From: [Eubacterium] infirmum
GTDB taxonomy: Bacteria > Bacillota > Clostridia > Peptostreptococcales > Anaerovoracaceae
Direction of reading: 5' to 3'
Length of the DNA stretch: 64,000 nt
NCBI GenBank assembly: GCA_900450455.1
Contig: UGGN01000001.1
Location: 1,054,001-1,118,000 of the forward strand
Each line of letters starts with the position of its first letter. Positions within the stretch are counted from its first letter, which is position 1. Under the pieces are notes generated by a model. It did not search any database. It was not told the origin of the DNA and saw only the letters and a list, made by a program, of their open reading frames with translations. The position numbers and the translations under genes were made by a program. This document shows, in pieces, positions 47,107 to 55,318 of the stretch.

Positions 47107-47140
47107 AAAACCGCTGAATGCATCTGTGTTCAGCGGTTTT
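47107..47140. terminator. Bidirectional terminator
   Basis: AAAACCGCTGAA (47107-47118) and TTCAGCGGTTTT (47129-47140) form a perfect 12-bp stem between the converging fprA and niaR genes. Confidence 0.92.
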
Positions 47141-47149
47141 GTCGTCTCG

Positions 47150-47662
47150 CTACTCAATCAATATTTTTTTTTCACGAAGTGATTTTCTTATGAGTTCAAA
47201 AATTTCCTTATCTCTACAGCCTATGCGGTGCTCATGGATTCCATCAGAAAGTCTGCTAAGTGGTTGGTCTGCCTCGTTAATCTTACTCATGAAGACATCG
47301 GCATCATATCTGGATGAAATATCTAACTGTGCTGTAATTTCACCGTAGATGCTATGATCTATCTTAACATCTATACAGGTGCCGCCGAAATCTACAATAG
47401 TATAAAGTTCATCGAGCATATTATCTGAGTAATGTTTACAGGCAATAGTGCCGATATATGGAAAGAGATCTGTCTTATGAGTTAGGATATATCCTCTTGG
47501 CGTGGACTTAATCTCCATTCCCTCTGCTCTCATAAGTGCTATATCCCCAACTATTACCTGTCTGCTGACATTGAGTTTCTCGGCAAGCTTAGCGGCTGAA
47601 ACCGTTGCGTCGCTCGCTAAAAGTATGTTTTTTATCTCATCGCGTCTCTCTACTGCGTTCAT
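47150..47662 (-). CDS. niaR: NAD-biosynthesis repressor NiaR (HTH_11 plus 3H domain)
   Basis: This 170-residue regulator has an N-terminal winged helix (SAAKLAEKLNVSRQVIVGDIALMRAEGMEI) and a 3H domain with its histidines in IACKHYSDNML, KIDHSIYG and GIHEHRIG, which bind metal and nicotinic acid. NiaR represses NAD synthesis and niacin-uptake genes when niacin is present. The ATG at 47662 has a ribosome site of moderate strength. It is divergent from a PTS IIC-like permease. A palindrome between its -10 box and start codon is a candidate operator. Confidence 0.92.
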   Translation of the reverse strand: MNAVERRDEIKNILLASDATVSAAKLAEKLNVSRQVIVGDIALMRAEGMEIKSTPRGYILTHKTDLFPYIGTIACKHYSDNMLDELYTIVDFGGTCIDVKIDHSIYGEITAQLDISSRYDADVFMSKINEADQPLSRLSDGIHEHRIGCRDKEIFELIRKSLREKKILIE

Positions 47663-47685
47663 AAATTACTCCTATATAAGCAGTT

Positions 47686-47702
47686 TGATACAGTGTGTAT
47701 CA
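47686..47702. promoter_or_regulatory. Candidate NiaR operator
   Basis: TGATAC-AGTGT-GTATCA is a perfect 6-bp inverted repeat in the niaR leader, 24 bases before the start codon. A second symmetric element, TGTC-TT-GACA, overlaps the -35 box of the divergent promoter at 47771-47780. The link to NiaR is by position. Confidence 0.55.
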
Positions 47703-47723
47703 CTAATTCCATAGATTTAGTCT

Positions 47724-47752
47724 ATTATAGCACGCTGTAGTAGCGATTACAA
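47724..47752 (-). promoter_or_regulatory. niaR promoter with extended -10
   Basis: On the minus strand TTGTAA-N17-TATAAT with TGC directly before the -10 box (TG-n-TATAAT). Confidence 0.6.
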
Positions 47753-47774
47753 ATACAATGAATTGATAGGTGTC

Positions 47775-47803
47775 TTGACAATAGACTATACAATATATAT
47801 AAT
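47775..47803 (+). promoter_or_regulatory. Consensus promoter of the PTS IIC-like permease gene
   Basis: TTGACA-N17-TATAAT, a perfect sigma-70 type promoter. The transcript starts near 47810, which rules out the in-frame TTG at 47809 as translation start. A promoter this strong usually needs a repressor. Confidence 0.8.
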
Positions 47804-47844
47804 GTTCCTTGTCAAATATTTTTACGTTGAATATGGAGAAGGAC

Positions 47845-48930
47845 ATGACGGAAATAAGCAATACGGTAGATAATGCAAAGGGTAGTAACGAAAGAGGATT
47901 TAGAGCCTTCCTGAAGAGGAAGGATATTGAGTTTAGCAGCAAGAGATATCTTCAGGATGCGCTTTCTGCGATGGCGATGGGACTTTTCTGTTCGCTTTTA
48001 GTAGGTCTAATTTTAAAGACAATAGGACAGCAGTCGATTAACCTATTTGGTGAGACAACAGTAGCTAACACGCTGATAACAATAGGCGGTAAGGCTATGG
48101 AACTTATGGGAGCGGCTATTGGTGTTGCGGTAGCATTTGGACTTAAGGCGCCTGCACTTGTGATGATAAGCTGTAGCGTGACCGGTATGATGGGTGCTGC
48201 TGCAGGTGGCCCTGCAGGAGCTTTCATTGCCGCTGCTGCGGGAGCAGAGATCGGTAAGCTTGTATCAAAGGAAACAAAGGTCGATATTATCGTAACGCCT
48301 GCATTGACATTGCTCAGCGGTGGAGTTGTGGCAATTCTTGTCGGTCCGGCCATCGGAAAATTGATGAACGGTCTTGGAAGCGTGATTATGACAGCAACGG
48401 AGTGGCAACCGTTTGCATTCGGTATTGTTATTTCAGTTATAGTAGGGCTTGCTCTCACAGCCCCTATTTCGAGCGCTGCGCTTTGCATGATGCTGGGGCT
48501 GTCAGGCTTGGCCGCCGGCGCAGCAACCGCAGGCTGCTGCGCGCAGATGATAGGCTTTGCCGTCATCAGCTTCCGTGATAACGGAGTCGGCGGCCTGGTG
48601 GCACAGGGAGTAGGAACTTCAATGCTACAGATATCAAATATAATTAAGAATCCGTATATACTCGTGCCACCGACCCTCGCGGGGGCGATAACGGGGCCTT
48701 TGAGCACAGTGGTATTCAAGATGACAAATAGTCCGCTCGGAGCAGGAATGGGTACATCGGGTCTAGTTGGACAGATTGGAACCTTTACCACTATGGGAGG
48801 AAACTTCCACACGATTGCGGGAGTTGCAGTTTTGCACTTCGTACTTCCTGCAGTGCTGGCTTTGATCTTTGACAGAGTGCTGCGCAAGATGGGAAAAATA
48901 AAGGACGGAGATTACAAGCTGAATATATAG
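47845..48930 (+). CDS. PTS IIC-like membrane permease (PTS_EIIC_2 family)
   Basis: This 361-residue, Ala/Gly-rich membrane protein has about nine to ten hydrophobic segments. Its motifs are DALSAMAMGLFCSLLVGLILKTIG, GAAAGGPAGAFIAAAAGAEIGK and VGTSMLQISNIIKNPYILVPPTLA, matching the PF13303-type group named after PTS IIC. No IIA, IIB or phosphorylation site is present, so it probably does not work as a sugar PTS. The start at 47845 has GGAG six bases upstream; an ATG at 47833 is also possible. It is divergent from niaR, which makes niacin or a related compound a candidate substrate (inference). Confidence 0.82.
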   Translation: MTEISNTVDNAKGSNERGFRAFLKRKDIEFSSKRYLQDALSAMAMGLFCSLLVGLILKTIGQQSINLFGETTVANTLITIGGKAMELMGAAIGVAVAFGLKAPALVMISCSVTGMMGAAAGGPAGAFIAAAAGAEIGKLVSKETKVDIIVTPALTLLSGGVVAILVGPAIGKLMNGLGSVIMTATEWQPFAFGIVISVIVGLALTAPISSAALCMMLGLSGLAAGAATAGCCAQMIGFAVISFRDNGVGGLVAQGVGTSMLQISNIIKNPYILVPPTLAGAITGPLSTVVFKMTNSPLGAGMGTSGLVGQIGTFTTMGGNFHTIAGVAVLHFVLPAVLALIFDRVLRKMGKIKDGDYKLNI

Positions 48931-48934
48931 TATA

Positions 48935-48943
48935 TGTGGATAA
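48935..48943 (-). other. Isolated exact DnaA-box 9-mer
   Basis: TGTGGATAA lies just after the stop of the permease gene. It stands alone, unlike the cluster at 16.4 kb, so it may be chance. Confidence 0.3.
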
Positions 48944-49008
48944 ATCCATCTAAACAAGTTGTTTGAATCAAGAGATATAAAGGGCTAAACTCAAACATTC
49001 AACGAAAA

Positions 49009-49058
49009 AAGGTGATGAGCAGAATAGAATCACCTATTCTGCAACATCACCTTAATTT
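49009..49058. terminator. Terminator between converging genes
   Basis: AAGGTGATG (49009-49017) pairs with CATCACCTT (49045-49053), with an inner CAGAATA/TATTCTG stem (49020-49026 with 49035-49041), followed by AATTTTT. It serves the permease gene and probably the converging regulator gene. Confidence 0.88.
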
Positions 49059-49088
49059 TTATATTATATATTGACGTATAAATCATAT

Positions 49089-50312
49089 CTAATATCCATT
49101 TTCTAGTCTCCAAACTGCTATAGCAGAGTAAAGCTCATGACAAAATGGCCAACTGGATATATCTTCATTAAGTATGATACTTGACTTTTTTATTCTATAA
49201 AGAATTGTATTTCTATGAACATACATTATCTCTGCAGCGCGTTTCACTTCAAAATTAGCATCTAACATAAATGTTGCAAGCGTTTCTATGATTTCATTGT
49301 AACTATTTGACATGAGAGGTTCTAGAATGCTTGTTATAGATATTTTGTTATGAAATAAATCTTTGCACTGTAGAGAAAACCTTAAATGTGATGGTAATAT
49401 CAATTTCTTTTGAGGAAAAATTGTGAAGAGATCGCTTTTCACTTTGGACATAAGTCTATAGTCGTGACCATAATCTTCAATATCAGTAATATTTTCAAAT
49501 AAAAAAATTACGATATCACATGCAGTTTCAAAAATTTTATGTATATTTTCTATATGTTCGTTCAACCATGATTTATCAATGAAATCATTAATATTACTTG
49601 TTGCATCAAGATGGAATTTCATATTTCGCAATATTATAATTATGTTTCCATCTTTGACATCTGCAATATGAGAAATTCCAGCTTGATTTAGATATTTTTT
49701 TACATATGCGCACTGCTCTAAAGTAAAAATAGAAGAGCTATTTCGATGAGATATAATAAGCATAGAATTAAAATCGCTTGTAGATGGCATGATATTTCTT
49801 GTAAATTTATCTTCTTCATTGAATTTATTATCAAGAACATAAGTTATTAGATTCTTTTCCCACGAATAACCATCTTTAAATTTAACGTCTAAATCTTTTC
49901 CTAGCTGTCTATCAGTTATGATTGCTTCCATGATATCTGCAATTACATCACTGTAGACAAGCCCCATGTCGTTTCCCTGAAGAACAATTATTGGGAAATT
50001 GCATTCATCAGCTGTTTGTATGAGTCTATTGTTGATTCCTCTTAGAATTACATCTGAATAAAAGAGTATTAAGGCTACATCACCATTATTTTTGCAGTGT
50101 CTTATTATCTTACATTGTTCATCTACATTATTTTTTGCACAGTAAAAAGATGTGATAATTATCTCATTAGGTATGTAGAAGTTATCTTCGTAATCATCAA
50201 ATTCAAGAACTGATACACTCGTTACGATACTATCTAGTCCTTTCTCGCCTGCGACTACTTTTCCTGAGTTTAGAGAGGGAAGAGAAAGACAATCTCTTAC
50301 TGTTATACTCAT
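49089..50312 (-). CDS. PucR-type transcriptional regulator of the AT-rich cassette
   Basis: This 407-residue regulator begins MSITVRDCLSLPSLNSGKVVAGEKGL, closely parallel to the PucR-type protein at 42437. It ends in a helix-turn-helix (FEVKRAAEIMYVHRNTILYRIKKSS). I prefer the ATG at 50312 by alignment with that paralogue; a GTG at 50324 is in frame. It is divergent from an NCS1 permease and a DUF917 gene, which it very likely controls through TTGTGCA sites in the shared upstream region. The base composition is clearly richer in A and T (AAA, GAA and ATA codons) than in the flanking genes, which suggests transfer of the whole cassette. Confidence 0.88.
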   Translation of the reverse strand: MSITVRDCLSLPSLNSGKVVAGEKGLDSIVTSVSVLEFDDYEDNFYIPNEIIITSFYCAKNNVDEQCKIIRHCKNNGDVALILFYSDVILRGINNRLIQTADECNFPIIVLQGNDMGLVYSDVIADIMEAIITDRQLGKDLDVKFKDGYSWEKNLITYVLDNKFNEEDKFTRNIMPSTSDFNSMLIISHRNSSSIFTLEQCAYVKKYLNQAGISHIADVKDGNIIIILRNMKFHLDATSNINDFIDKSWLNEHIENIHKIFETACDIVIFLFENITDIEDYGHDYRLMSKVKSDLFTIFPQKKLILPSHLRFSLQCKDLFHNKISITSILEPLMSNSYNEIIETLATFMLDANFEVKRAAEIMYVHRNTILYRIKKSSIILNEDISSWPFCHELYSAIAVWRLENGY

Positions 50313-50369
50313 ACTGAAATCCACCCCATTTCCCTGTCTTTAATTGTATCTTATAAATTCTTGATATTA

Positions 50370-50398
50370 ATTTTACTATATACATAGTGTAATAGCAA
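50370..50398 (-). promoter_or_regulatory. Promoter of the cassette regulator gene
   Basis: On the minus strand TTGCTA-N17-TAAAAT. The inverted-repeat operator at 50402-50421 touches its upstream edge. Confidence 0.5.
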
Positions 50399-50401
50399 TA
50401 T

Positions 50402-50421
50402 AATTGTGCATGTGCACAATT
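50402..50421. promoter_or_regulatory. Candidate PucR operator (inverted repeat)
   Basis: AATTGTGCA-TG-TGCACAATT is a perfect 9-bp inverted repeat midway between the two divergent promoters. A third half-site, TGCACAA, lies at 50444-50450 inside the spacer of the permease promoter. Confidence 0.65.
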
Positions 50422-50434
50422 TATAAAGAGTTTT

Positions 50435-50462
50435 TTGTATAGATGCACAAAGATTTTATAAT
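50435..50462 (+). promoter_or_regulatory. Promoter of the NCS1 permease-DUF917 unit
   Basis: TTGTAT-N16-TATAAT. The half-site TGCACAA sits between the two boxes. The leader to the start codon is about 95 bases. Confidence 0.55.
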
Positions 50463-50562
50463 AATACTCTGATAATATTAAATTAAAAATATAGGCCCTA
50501 TATACATTATTGTAATTATTAAAAACACTCGTAGTAAGAGTTAATTTACAAGGAGGTATTTT

Positions 50563-51843
50563 ATGAGCAGTAATCAAGTAGAATCAAATGCATTGACTGC
50601 AAAGACAGGGGAACAGCGTCAAAGTTGGTTATCTCTAGCATTTGTCCAAGCAGGTATTTGTGTATGTATTCCATCGTTCCTTGAAGGTGCAATTCTAGCA
50701 GGCAAGATGCCTTTTTGGGAGGCGATAGCGTCAGGAACAGTTGGATATATTATAGTTGTTGTTATAATGTCAATTCTAGGATTCATGGGCAGTGATTTAG
50801 GCTTGGCTTCATGTTCACTTGCAGAATCAACTTTTGGAAAAAAGGGAGCTAGATATATTATAAGTGTGATATATGCGATTAATTTAGTAGGTTGGTTTGG
50901 CATAAATAATCAAGAGTGTGCACAATCGTTTTCTAACTTCATGAAATCTTCTTTTAATATCAATATACCTGTAGCTGTATCAGCTATTGGATGGGGATTT
51001 ATAATGTTAATTACCGCTGTATTTGGGATGGCAGCAATAGAAAAACTTAATGTAATCTCGATACCTTTGCTACTTGCAGTTATGTTTGCAGGTACTATAA
51101 TGGCAATAAAACAGTACGGACTAGCAGCTCTTGACAAAGAAGTTACACGTAGCATGAGTTTCATGGGTGGTGTAGCTTTGTCATTTGATTTTTATGCAGT
51201 AGGTACAATAACAGCTGCTGATGTAACACGATTTCAAAAGTCACGTAAGGACACAGTAAAATCAACTGTTCTAGGTGTTTTCCCAATGGGTGTTATAACT
51301 TTAGTATTAGGTGCTATGCTCACAAAAATGACAGATGATTATGATATTAGTTCTGTATTGATAACAATTGGATTGCCATTATTAGGAGTAATCTCTCTGA
51401 TATTATCAGCATGGACAACAAATGTGTCAAATGCCTACAGTGCGGGATTGAATTTTGTTATGGCTTTTAATACTCCAGACAATAGGCGAAGGGAAGTTAC
51501 AATCGTCGCGGGAGCGATAGGCATAATACTAGGACTCTGTGGTATTTTAACAAGGATAGAAGATGTATTGAGCATGCTCGCATACTTAGTATGTCCTGTT
51601 GGTGGAATAATGTTCGTAGATTATTTTCTAATTGGAAAAGGAAAGCCTCAAAATTGGCACCCTATAGAAGGATGGAATTTTGTGGGTGTAATTGCATGGT
51701 TTATTTCCGTTATAATTTCTTTTGTTTTACAAATAGATTACTTAGGAATTATAGCATCAGCAATTATATATGCTGTAATTGAGCACTTTGTACCATCACT
51801 TTCGAGAGAAAACATATTATACGAGGAGGCAGGAGATGAATAA
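50563..51843 (+). CDS. NCS1-family permease (cytosine/purine permease-like)
   Basis: This 426-residue protein has about twelve hydrophobic segments and the CodB-type pattern AFVQAGICVCIPSFLEGAILAGKM and INLVGWFGINNQECAQSF. It also has SFDFYAVGTITAADVTRFQKSRKD and AWTTNVSNAYSAGLNF. NCS1 transporters import nucleobases, hydantoins, allantoin or thiamine precursors with H+ or Na+. Which of these applies cannot be read, but the partner genes suggest a ring compound used as nitrogen source. The ATG has AAGGAGG upstream. It overlaps the DUF917 gene by 8 bases and shares its high AT content. Confidence 0.92.
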   Translation: MSSNQVESNALTAKTGEQRQSWLSLAFVQAGICVCIPSFLEGAILAGKMPFWEAIASGTVGYIIVVVIMSILGFMGSDLGLASCSLAESTFGKKGARYIISVIYAINLVGWFGINNQECAQSFSNFMKSSFNINIPVAVSAIGWGFIMLITAVFGMAAIEKLNVISIPLLLAVMFAGTIMAIKQYGLAALDKEVTRSMSFMGGVALSFDFYAVGTITAADVTRFQKSRKDTVKSTVLGVFPMGVITLVLGAMLTKMTDDYDISSVLITIGLPLLGVISLILSAWTTNVSNAYSAGLNFVMAFNTPDNRRREVTIVAGAIGIILGLCGILTRIEDVLSMLAYLVCPVGGIMFVDYFLIGKGKPQNWHPIEGWNFVGVIAWFISVIISFVLQIDYLGIIASAIIYAVIEHFVPSLSRENILYEEAGDE

Positions 51844-52942
51844 ACTTACAAAACAACAGATTAGTGACCTTTTACATGGATGTGCAGTATTAGGTACAGG
51901 TGGTGGGGGAAGTCTAGAAAAGGGTTTAGAACTTGTAAATAAAGATATAGAAAATGGCAAGACTTTTAATATAATATCCATATCTGAACTTCCTGATGAG
52001 GGATATATAGCAACGCCTTATGGTTGTGGCGCACCTAAAGAAGATAAAGAAGAATTGGATATTGATTCTAACTTTAAATATTTACCTCAATTAGAAGATT
52101 CATCTGCAGTGTTAGCATTTAAGCAACTTGAAAAATATATGGGTAAGAAATTCTGTGCTGTATCATCTACAGAACTTGGTGGTGAAAATACTGCTGAGGC
52201 ATTGCATATCGCTGCAATACTTAATCTACCTATAGTTGATGCTGATCCAGCGGGTAGGGCGGTACCTGAACTACAACATTCAACATATTTTATAGAAAAT
52301 ATGCCTATATATCCTCTTTCGGTTGCAACGAAATTTGGTGAATCAATTATATTCGAAAATGTTTGTAATGATTTTCGAGCAGAAGAAATGATAAGAGCAA
52401 TTGCAGTGGCGAGTGATAATGAGGTTGGGGTTACTGATCATCCAATGACAGGAAAACAATATAAGAAATCAATAATTCCAGGAATGCTAAGTTATGCGCT
52501 TGAAGTAGGACAAACATTGAGGTTATCAGAAGGTAATGGAGCACTTGCAGCCAAAAGCATTTCAGAGAAATACGATGGAAAAGTTCTGTTCCATGGTGAG
52601 GTTACATATATGCCTTGGAAAACAGAAGATGGATTCAATATTGGAGAAATTAACATGAAAGGGATTGGAGAGTATGAGTCTGAAACATATCGTATTATAA
52701 TAAAAAATGAAAATATGGTTGCATATAGAAATAATAAGGTAAATATCATGATTCCTGATCTTATATGTATGATTGGGGAGGATAGTGGAGTTATAACTAC
52801 GCCCAATTTTAGCGTTGGAAAGAAGATGTATATAGTTGGTCTGCCTTCACCAGAAATATGGACTACTTCAAAAGGCTTAGATGTATTTGGGCCAAAACCA
52901 TTAGGTTTTGAAATGGAATATGTTCCGTTTAAGCAACTATGA
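51836..52942 (+). CDS. DUF917 (S-methyl thiohydantoin desulfurase-like) protein
   Basis: This 368-residue protein has the DUF917 pattern: N-terminal GCAVLGTGGGGSLEKGLEL, ATPYGCGAPKED, SSTELGGENTAEALHIAA and PIVDADPAGRAVPELQHS, then a C-terminal beta-rich domain. The family has been linked to S-methyl thiohydantoin desulfurase and often neighbours hydantoinases; its general reaction is poorly known. The ATG at 51836 has GGAGGCAGGAG before it and overlaps the permease gene, so import and use of the substrate are probably coupled. No hydantoinase is adjacent. Confidence 0.88.
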   Translation: MNKLTKQQISDLLHGCAVLGTGGGGSLEKGLELVNKDIENGKTFNIISISELPDEGYIATPYGCGAPKEDKEELDIDSNFKYLPQLEDSSAVLAFKQLEKYMGKKFCAVSSTELGGENTAEALHIAAILNLPIVDADPAGRAVPELQHSTYFIENMPIYPLSVATKFGESIIFENVCNDFRAEEMIRAIAVASDNEVGVTDHPMTGKQYKKSIIPGMLSYALEVGQTLRLSEGNGALAAKSISEKYDGKVLFHGEVTYMPWKTEDGFNIGEINMKGIGEYESETYRIIIKNENMVAYRNNKVNIMIPDLICMIGEDSGVITTPNFSVGKKMYIVGLPSPEIWTTSKGLDVFGPKPLGFEMEYVPFKQL

Positions 52943-52969
52943 TTAAAAACAAGAAAAACACATTAAATC

Positions 52970-53020
52970 AAATTGCTAGCTAGAATATTTATCTATAAGG
53001 CAAGTCTACCTTAGCAATTT
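52970..53020 (+). terminator. Weak hairpin after the DUF917 gene
   Basis: AAATTGCTA (52970-52978) can pair with TAGCAATTT (53012-53020) across a 33-base loop. It may end the cassette transcript, but the loop is long and the T-run short. Confidence 0.3.
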
Positions 53021-53069
53021 TACATAAGAAATACATTAATAGCGAAGATTACACTTAGCCCGACATTTC

Positions 53070-53098
53070 TTGCGAGTTTTTTTTAAGTATAGTATAAT
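53070..53098 (+). promoter_or_regulatory. Promoter of the nfu gene
   Basis: TTGCGA-N17-TATAAT, with the -10 box 64 bases before the ATG. Confidence 0.6.
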
Positions 53099-53161
53099 AT
53101 TACTTAACTTTTTATAAGTGAATTCAACACATTACACATTTGATATAGAAAGAGGAAGAGT

Positions 53162-53386
53162 ATGGAAAAGAAGGTAGAAGCAGCACTTGCTCAAATTAGA
53201 CCGATTTTGCAAAGAGATGGTGGAGATATCGAGCTTGTAAAAATCACAGAGGACAATGTAGTTCAGGTTAGACTTAAGGGGCACTGTGCAGGATGCCCGG
53301 GTGCAAGAATGACGCTTTCGAATATAGTGCAGCAGGTTCTGATGAGCAGCATTCCTGAGGTTAAGGGTGTAGAGGCTGTTGACTAG
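53162..53386 (+). CDS. NifU-like (NFU) iron-sulfur carrier domain protein
   Basis: This 74-residue stand-alone NFU domain has the cluster-binding C42-x2-C45 in KGHCAGCPGARMTLSNIV and the DGGDIELVKI signature. It carries and passes on Fe-S clusters, bridging a cluster between two monomers. AGAGGAAG precedes the ATG. It lies 61 bases before pepV and marks the return to normal base composition after the AT-rich cassette. Confidence 0.93.
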   Translation: MEKKVEAALAQIRPILQRDGGDIELVKITEDNVVQVRLKGHCAGCPGARMTLSNIVQQVLMSSIPEVKGVEAVD

Positions 53387-53447
53387 GGTATAGATTGATC
53401 GGCGCAGGACGTGTAATCGCAACGTCTAATTTGATTAGGAGAAGAAA

Positions 53448-54902
53448 ATGCAGGATTATATCAAAATAATCGAAGATGATATGCCTGAACAGATTCGTTT
53501 TTTGCAGGATTTGATCAGGATAAACAGTGAAGGTAGCGATGCAGTAACGGCACATGACGGAAGCGTATATCCTTTCGGACAGGGCGTTCAGGATGCTCTT
53601 GAGATGGTGCTCAAGGCTTGCGAGGAGATGGGATTTAAGACTCGTAATGCTGACAACTACGGAGCTCATGCAGAGTTTGGAGATGAGGGCAAGATAATGG
53701 GTATCTTGGGACATCTCGACGTTGTACCGGCAGGTGACGGATGGAGCTTTGCACCTTACAGCGGTGATGTAGCTGACGGATATATTTATGGCCGCGGAAC
53801 TACCGACGATAAAGGACCTGTAGTAGCAGCTTTGTTTGCGATGAGGGCTCTTAAGAAAGCAGGCTATGAGCCGGGTGCAAGAATCAGATTAATACTGGGT
53901 TTAGATGAAGAAACCAATTGGATAGGTATGGATAAATATCTGGAGAAGATTGGACCGGCTGACTACGGATTTACTCCTGATGGAGACTTTCCTGTTGTTC
54001 ACGCTGAAAAGGGCATCTTGACATTTAATCTGGTGAGAAAGTTCACTGAGCGCGCTACTAAGGGACTTCAGCTCAGAAGTCTTGAGGGTGGTGCAGCAGC
54101 AAACATGGTTGCGGAGAAAGCTCGTGCGGTAATCAATTCGCAGGATACAGCCGTTTATGATGCAATAAAGGATAGGGTGTCTGAGTATAGAGAGGCACAC
54201 AAGGAGATAAACGGTATTCCGGCTAAGATAAATTGCAAGGGTGTAGGCAAGAGTCTTGAGATAAGCGTAGAGGGAAAGTCTGCACACGGCGCTTCACCAT
54301 CTAAGGGACTCAGTGCAATTTCCATTTTGATGGATTTCCTCGGAGGACTTAACTTTGCTGATGAGCAGATTAACGATATCATTGGATTCTATAACGACCA
54401 CATCGGCTTTGACCTGGGCGGTGAGAAAATGGGGTGTGAGATGAGTGACGATGTATCGGGAGCGCTTACTTTCAATGTTGGAGTTTTGAACTTTGATAGA
54501 AAGGCTTTGAGCCTTACGATAAACGTAAGATATCCGGTTAAGTGTTCAGAAGATGCCGTTTACAAAGGTATTACCGAGACCATAGAAAAATATGATATCG
54601 GACTTGTGAAGAAGAGTGCACAGGAGCCTATCTTCTTTGATGTGGATACTCCTATGATTAAGACCTTTATGGATGTATATCAGGAGTTTACCGGCGATAT
54701 GGATACTCCTCCTATGGCAATCGGCGGTGGCACCTACGCACGCTCAATGAAGAACCACGTAGCCTTTGGAGCTTTGTTCCCGGGAGATCCGGATGTTATG
54801 CATCAGAGGGACGAAAGGCTTGCTCTTGATAGATTCGAGACAATGACCAAGATTTATGCAAAAGCAATATATAGGCTTTCACAGAAGGATTTTTCGATTT
54901 GA
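53448..54902 (+). CDS. pepV: Dipeptidase PepV (M20 metallopeptidase)
   Basis: This 484-residue cytosolic dizinc dipeptidase has metal and catalytic motifs GHLDVVPAGDGW, GRGTTDDKGPVVA, LGLDEETNWIGM, TPDGDFPVVHAEKG and the C-terminal His in PGDPDVMHQRDE. The lid domain (about 190-385) is of the PepV type. It splits Xaa-dipeptides taken up as nutrients. The ATG has TAGGAG upstream. Its stop shares one base with the start of tsaE. Confidence 0.96.
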   Translation: MQDYIKIIEDDMPEQIRFLQDLIRINSEGSDAVTAHDGSVYPFGQGVQDALEMVLKACEEMGFKTRNADNYGAHAEFGDEGKIMGILGHLDVVPAGDGWSFAPYSGDVADGYIYGRGTTDDKGPVVAALFAMRALKKAGYEPGARIRLILGLDEETNWIGMDKYLEKIGPADYGFTPDGDFPVVHAEKGILTFNLVRKFTERATKGLQLRSLEGGAAANMVAEKARAVINSQDTAVYDAIKDRVSEYREAHKEINGIPAKINCKGVGKSLEISVEGKSAHGASPSKGLSAISILMDFLGGLNFADEQINDIIGFYNDHIGFDLGGEKMGCEMSDDVSGALTFNVGVLNFDRKALSLTINVRYPVKCSEDAVYKGITETIEKYDIGLVKKSAQEPIFFDVDTPMIKTFMDVYQEFTGDMDTPPMAIGGGTYARSMKNHVAFGALFPGDPDVMHQRDERLALDRFETMTKIYAKAIYRLSQKDFSI

Positions 54903-55318
54903 TGGAATATGTAATTCATGGTGAAAGAGAGACTGAGGAGTTTGGACTAAGCCTGGCTGAGAAGTTAGAGGCCGGTGATGTAATTGCTCTTATCGGTGAC
55001 CTCGGCACGGGCAAGACAACTTTAACGAAATCAATAGCAAAGGGGCTTGGCATCGGAGAGATGATTACAAGCCCTACTTTTACTATTGTGAGTGAGTACT
55101 TTAGCGGAAAACTTCCATTATTTCACTTTGATGTGTATAGGCTCAGCGGAGAGGATGAAGCTTTTGAGGCCGGGCTTGAGGAGTACTTTGATAGAGGTGG
55201 TGTTTGCATCATAGAATGGGCTGACATCATAGAGGGACTTTTACCGGAAAATACTAAGTACATATTTTTGGATTATGGTAAAGCCGAAGGAGAGAGGGTT
55301 TACAGATGTTCATTTTAG
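54902..55318 (+). CDS. tsaE: tRNA t6A synthesis ATPase TsaE
   Basis: This 138-residue P-loop protein has Walker A GDLGTGKTTL near residue 34 and the typical SPTFTIVSEY and FDVYRLSGEDEAF motifs. It energises the TsaB-TsaD complex that adds threonylcarbamoyl to A37 of ANN-reading tRNAs. It starts at ATG overlapping the pepV stop by one base (TGATG); a TTG three bases earlier is an alternative. It overlaps tsaB by 13 bases. Confidence 0.96.
   Translation: MEYVIHGERETEEFGLSLAEKLEAGDVIALIGDLGTGKTTLTKSIAKGLGIGEMITSPTFTIVSEYFSGKLPLFHFDVYRLSGEDEAFEAGLEEYFDRGGVCIIEWADIIEGLLPENTKYIFLDYGKAEGERVYRCSF

Noticed and set aside
47809..47844. Upstream TTG start for the PTS IIC-like permease
   Set aside because: It coincides with the predicted transcript start of the consensus promoter at 47775-47803, so it could not be translated from that transcript.
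47952..48887. 311-codon open frame antisense to the PTS IIC-like permease
   Set aside because: It is a shadow of an Ala/Gly-rich gene (GCN and GGN codons read backwards lack stops). It has no ribosome site and a Pro/Thr/Ile-rich translation unlike any real protein.
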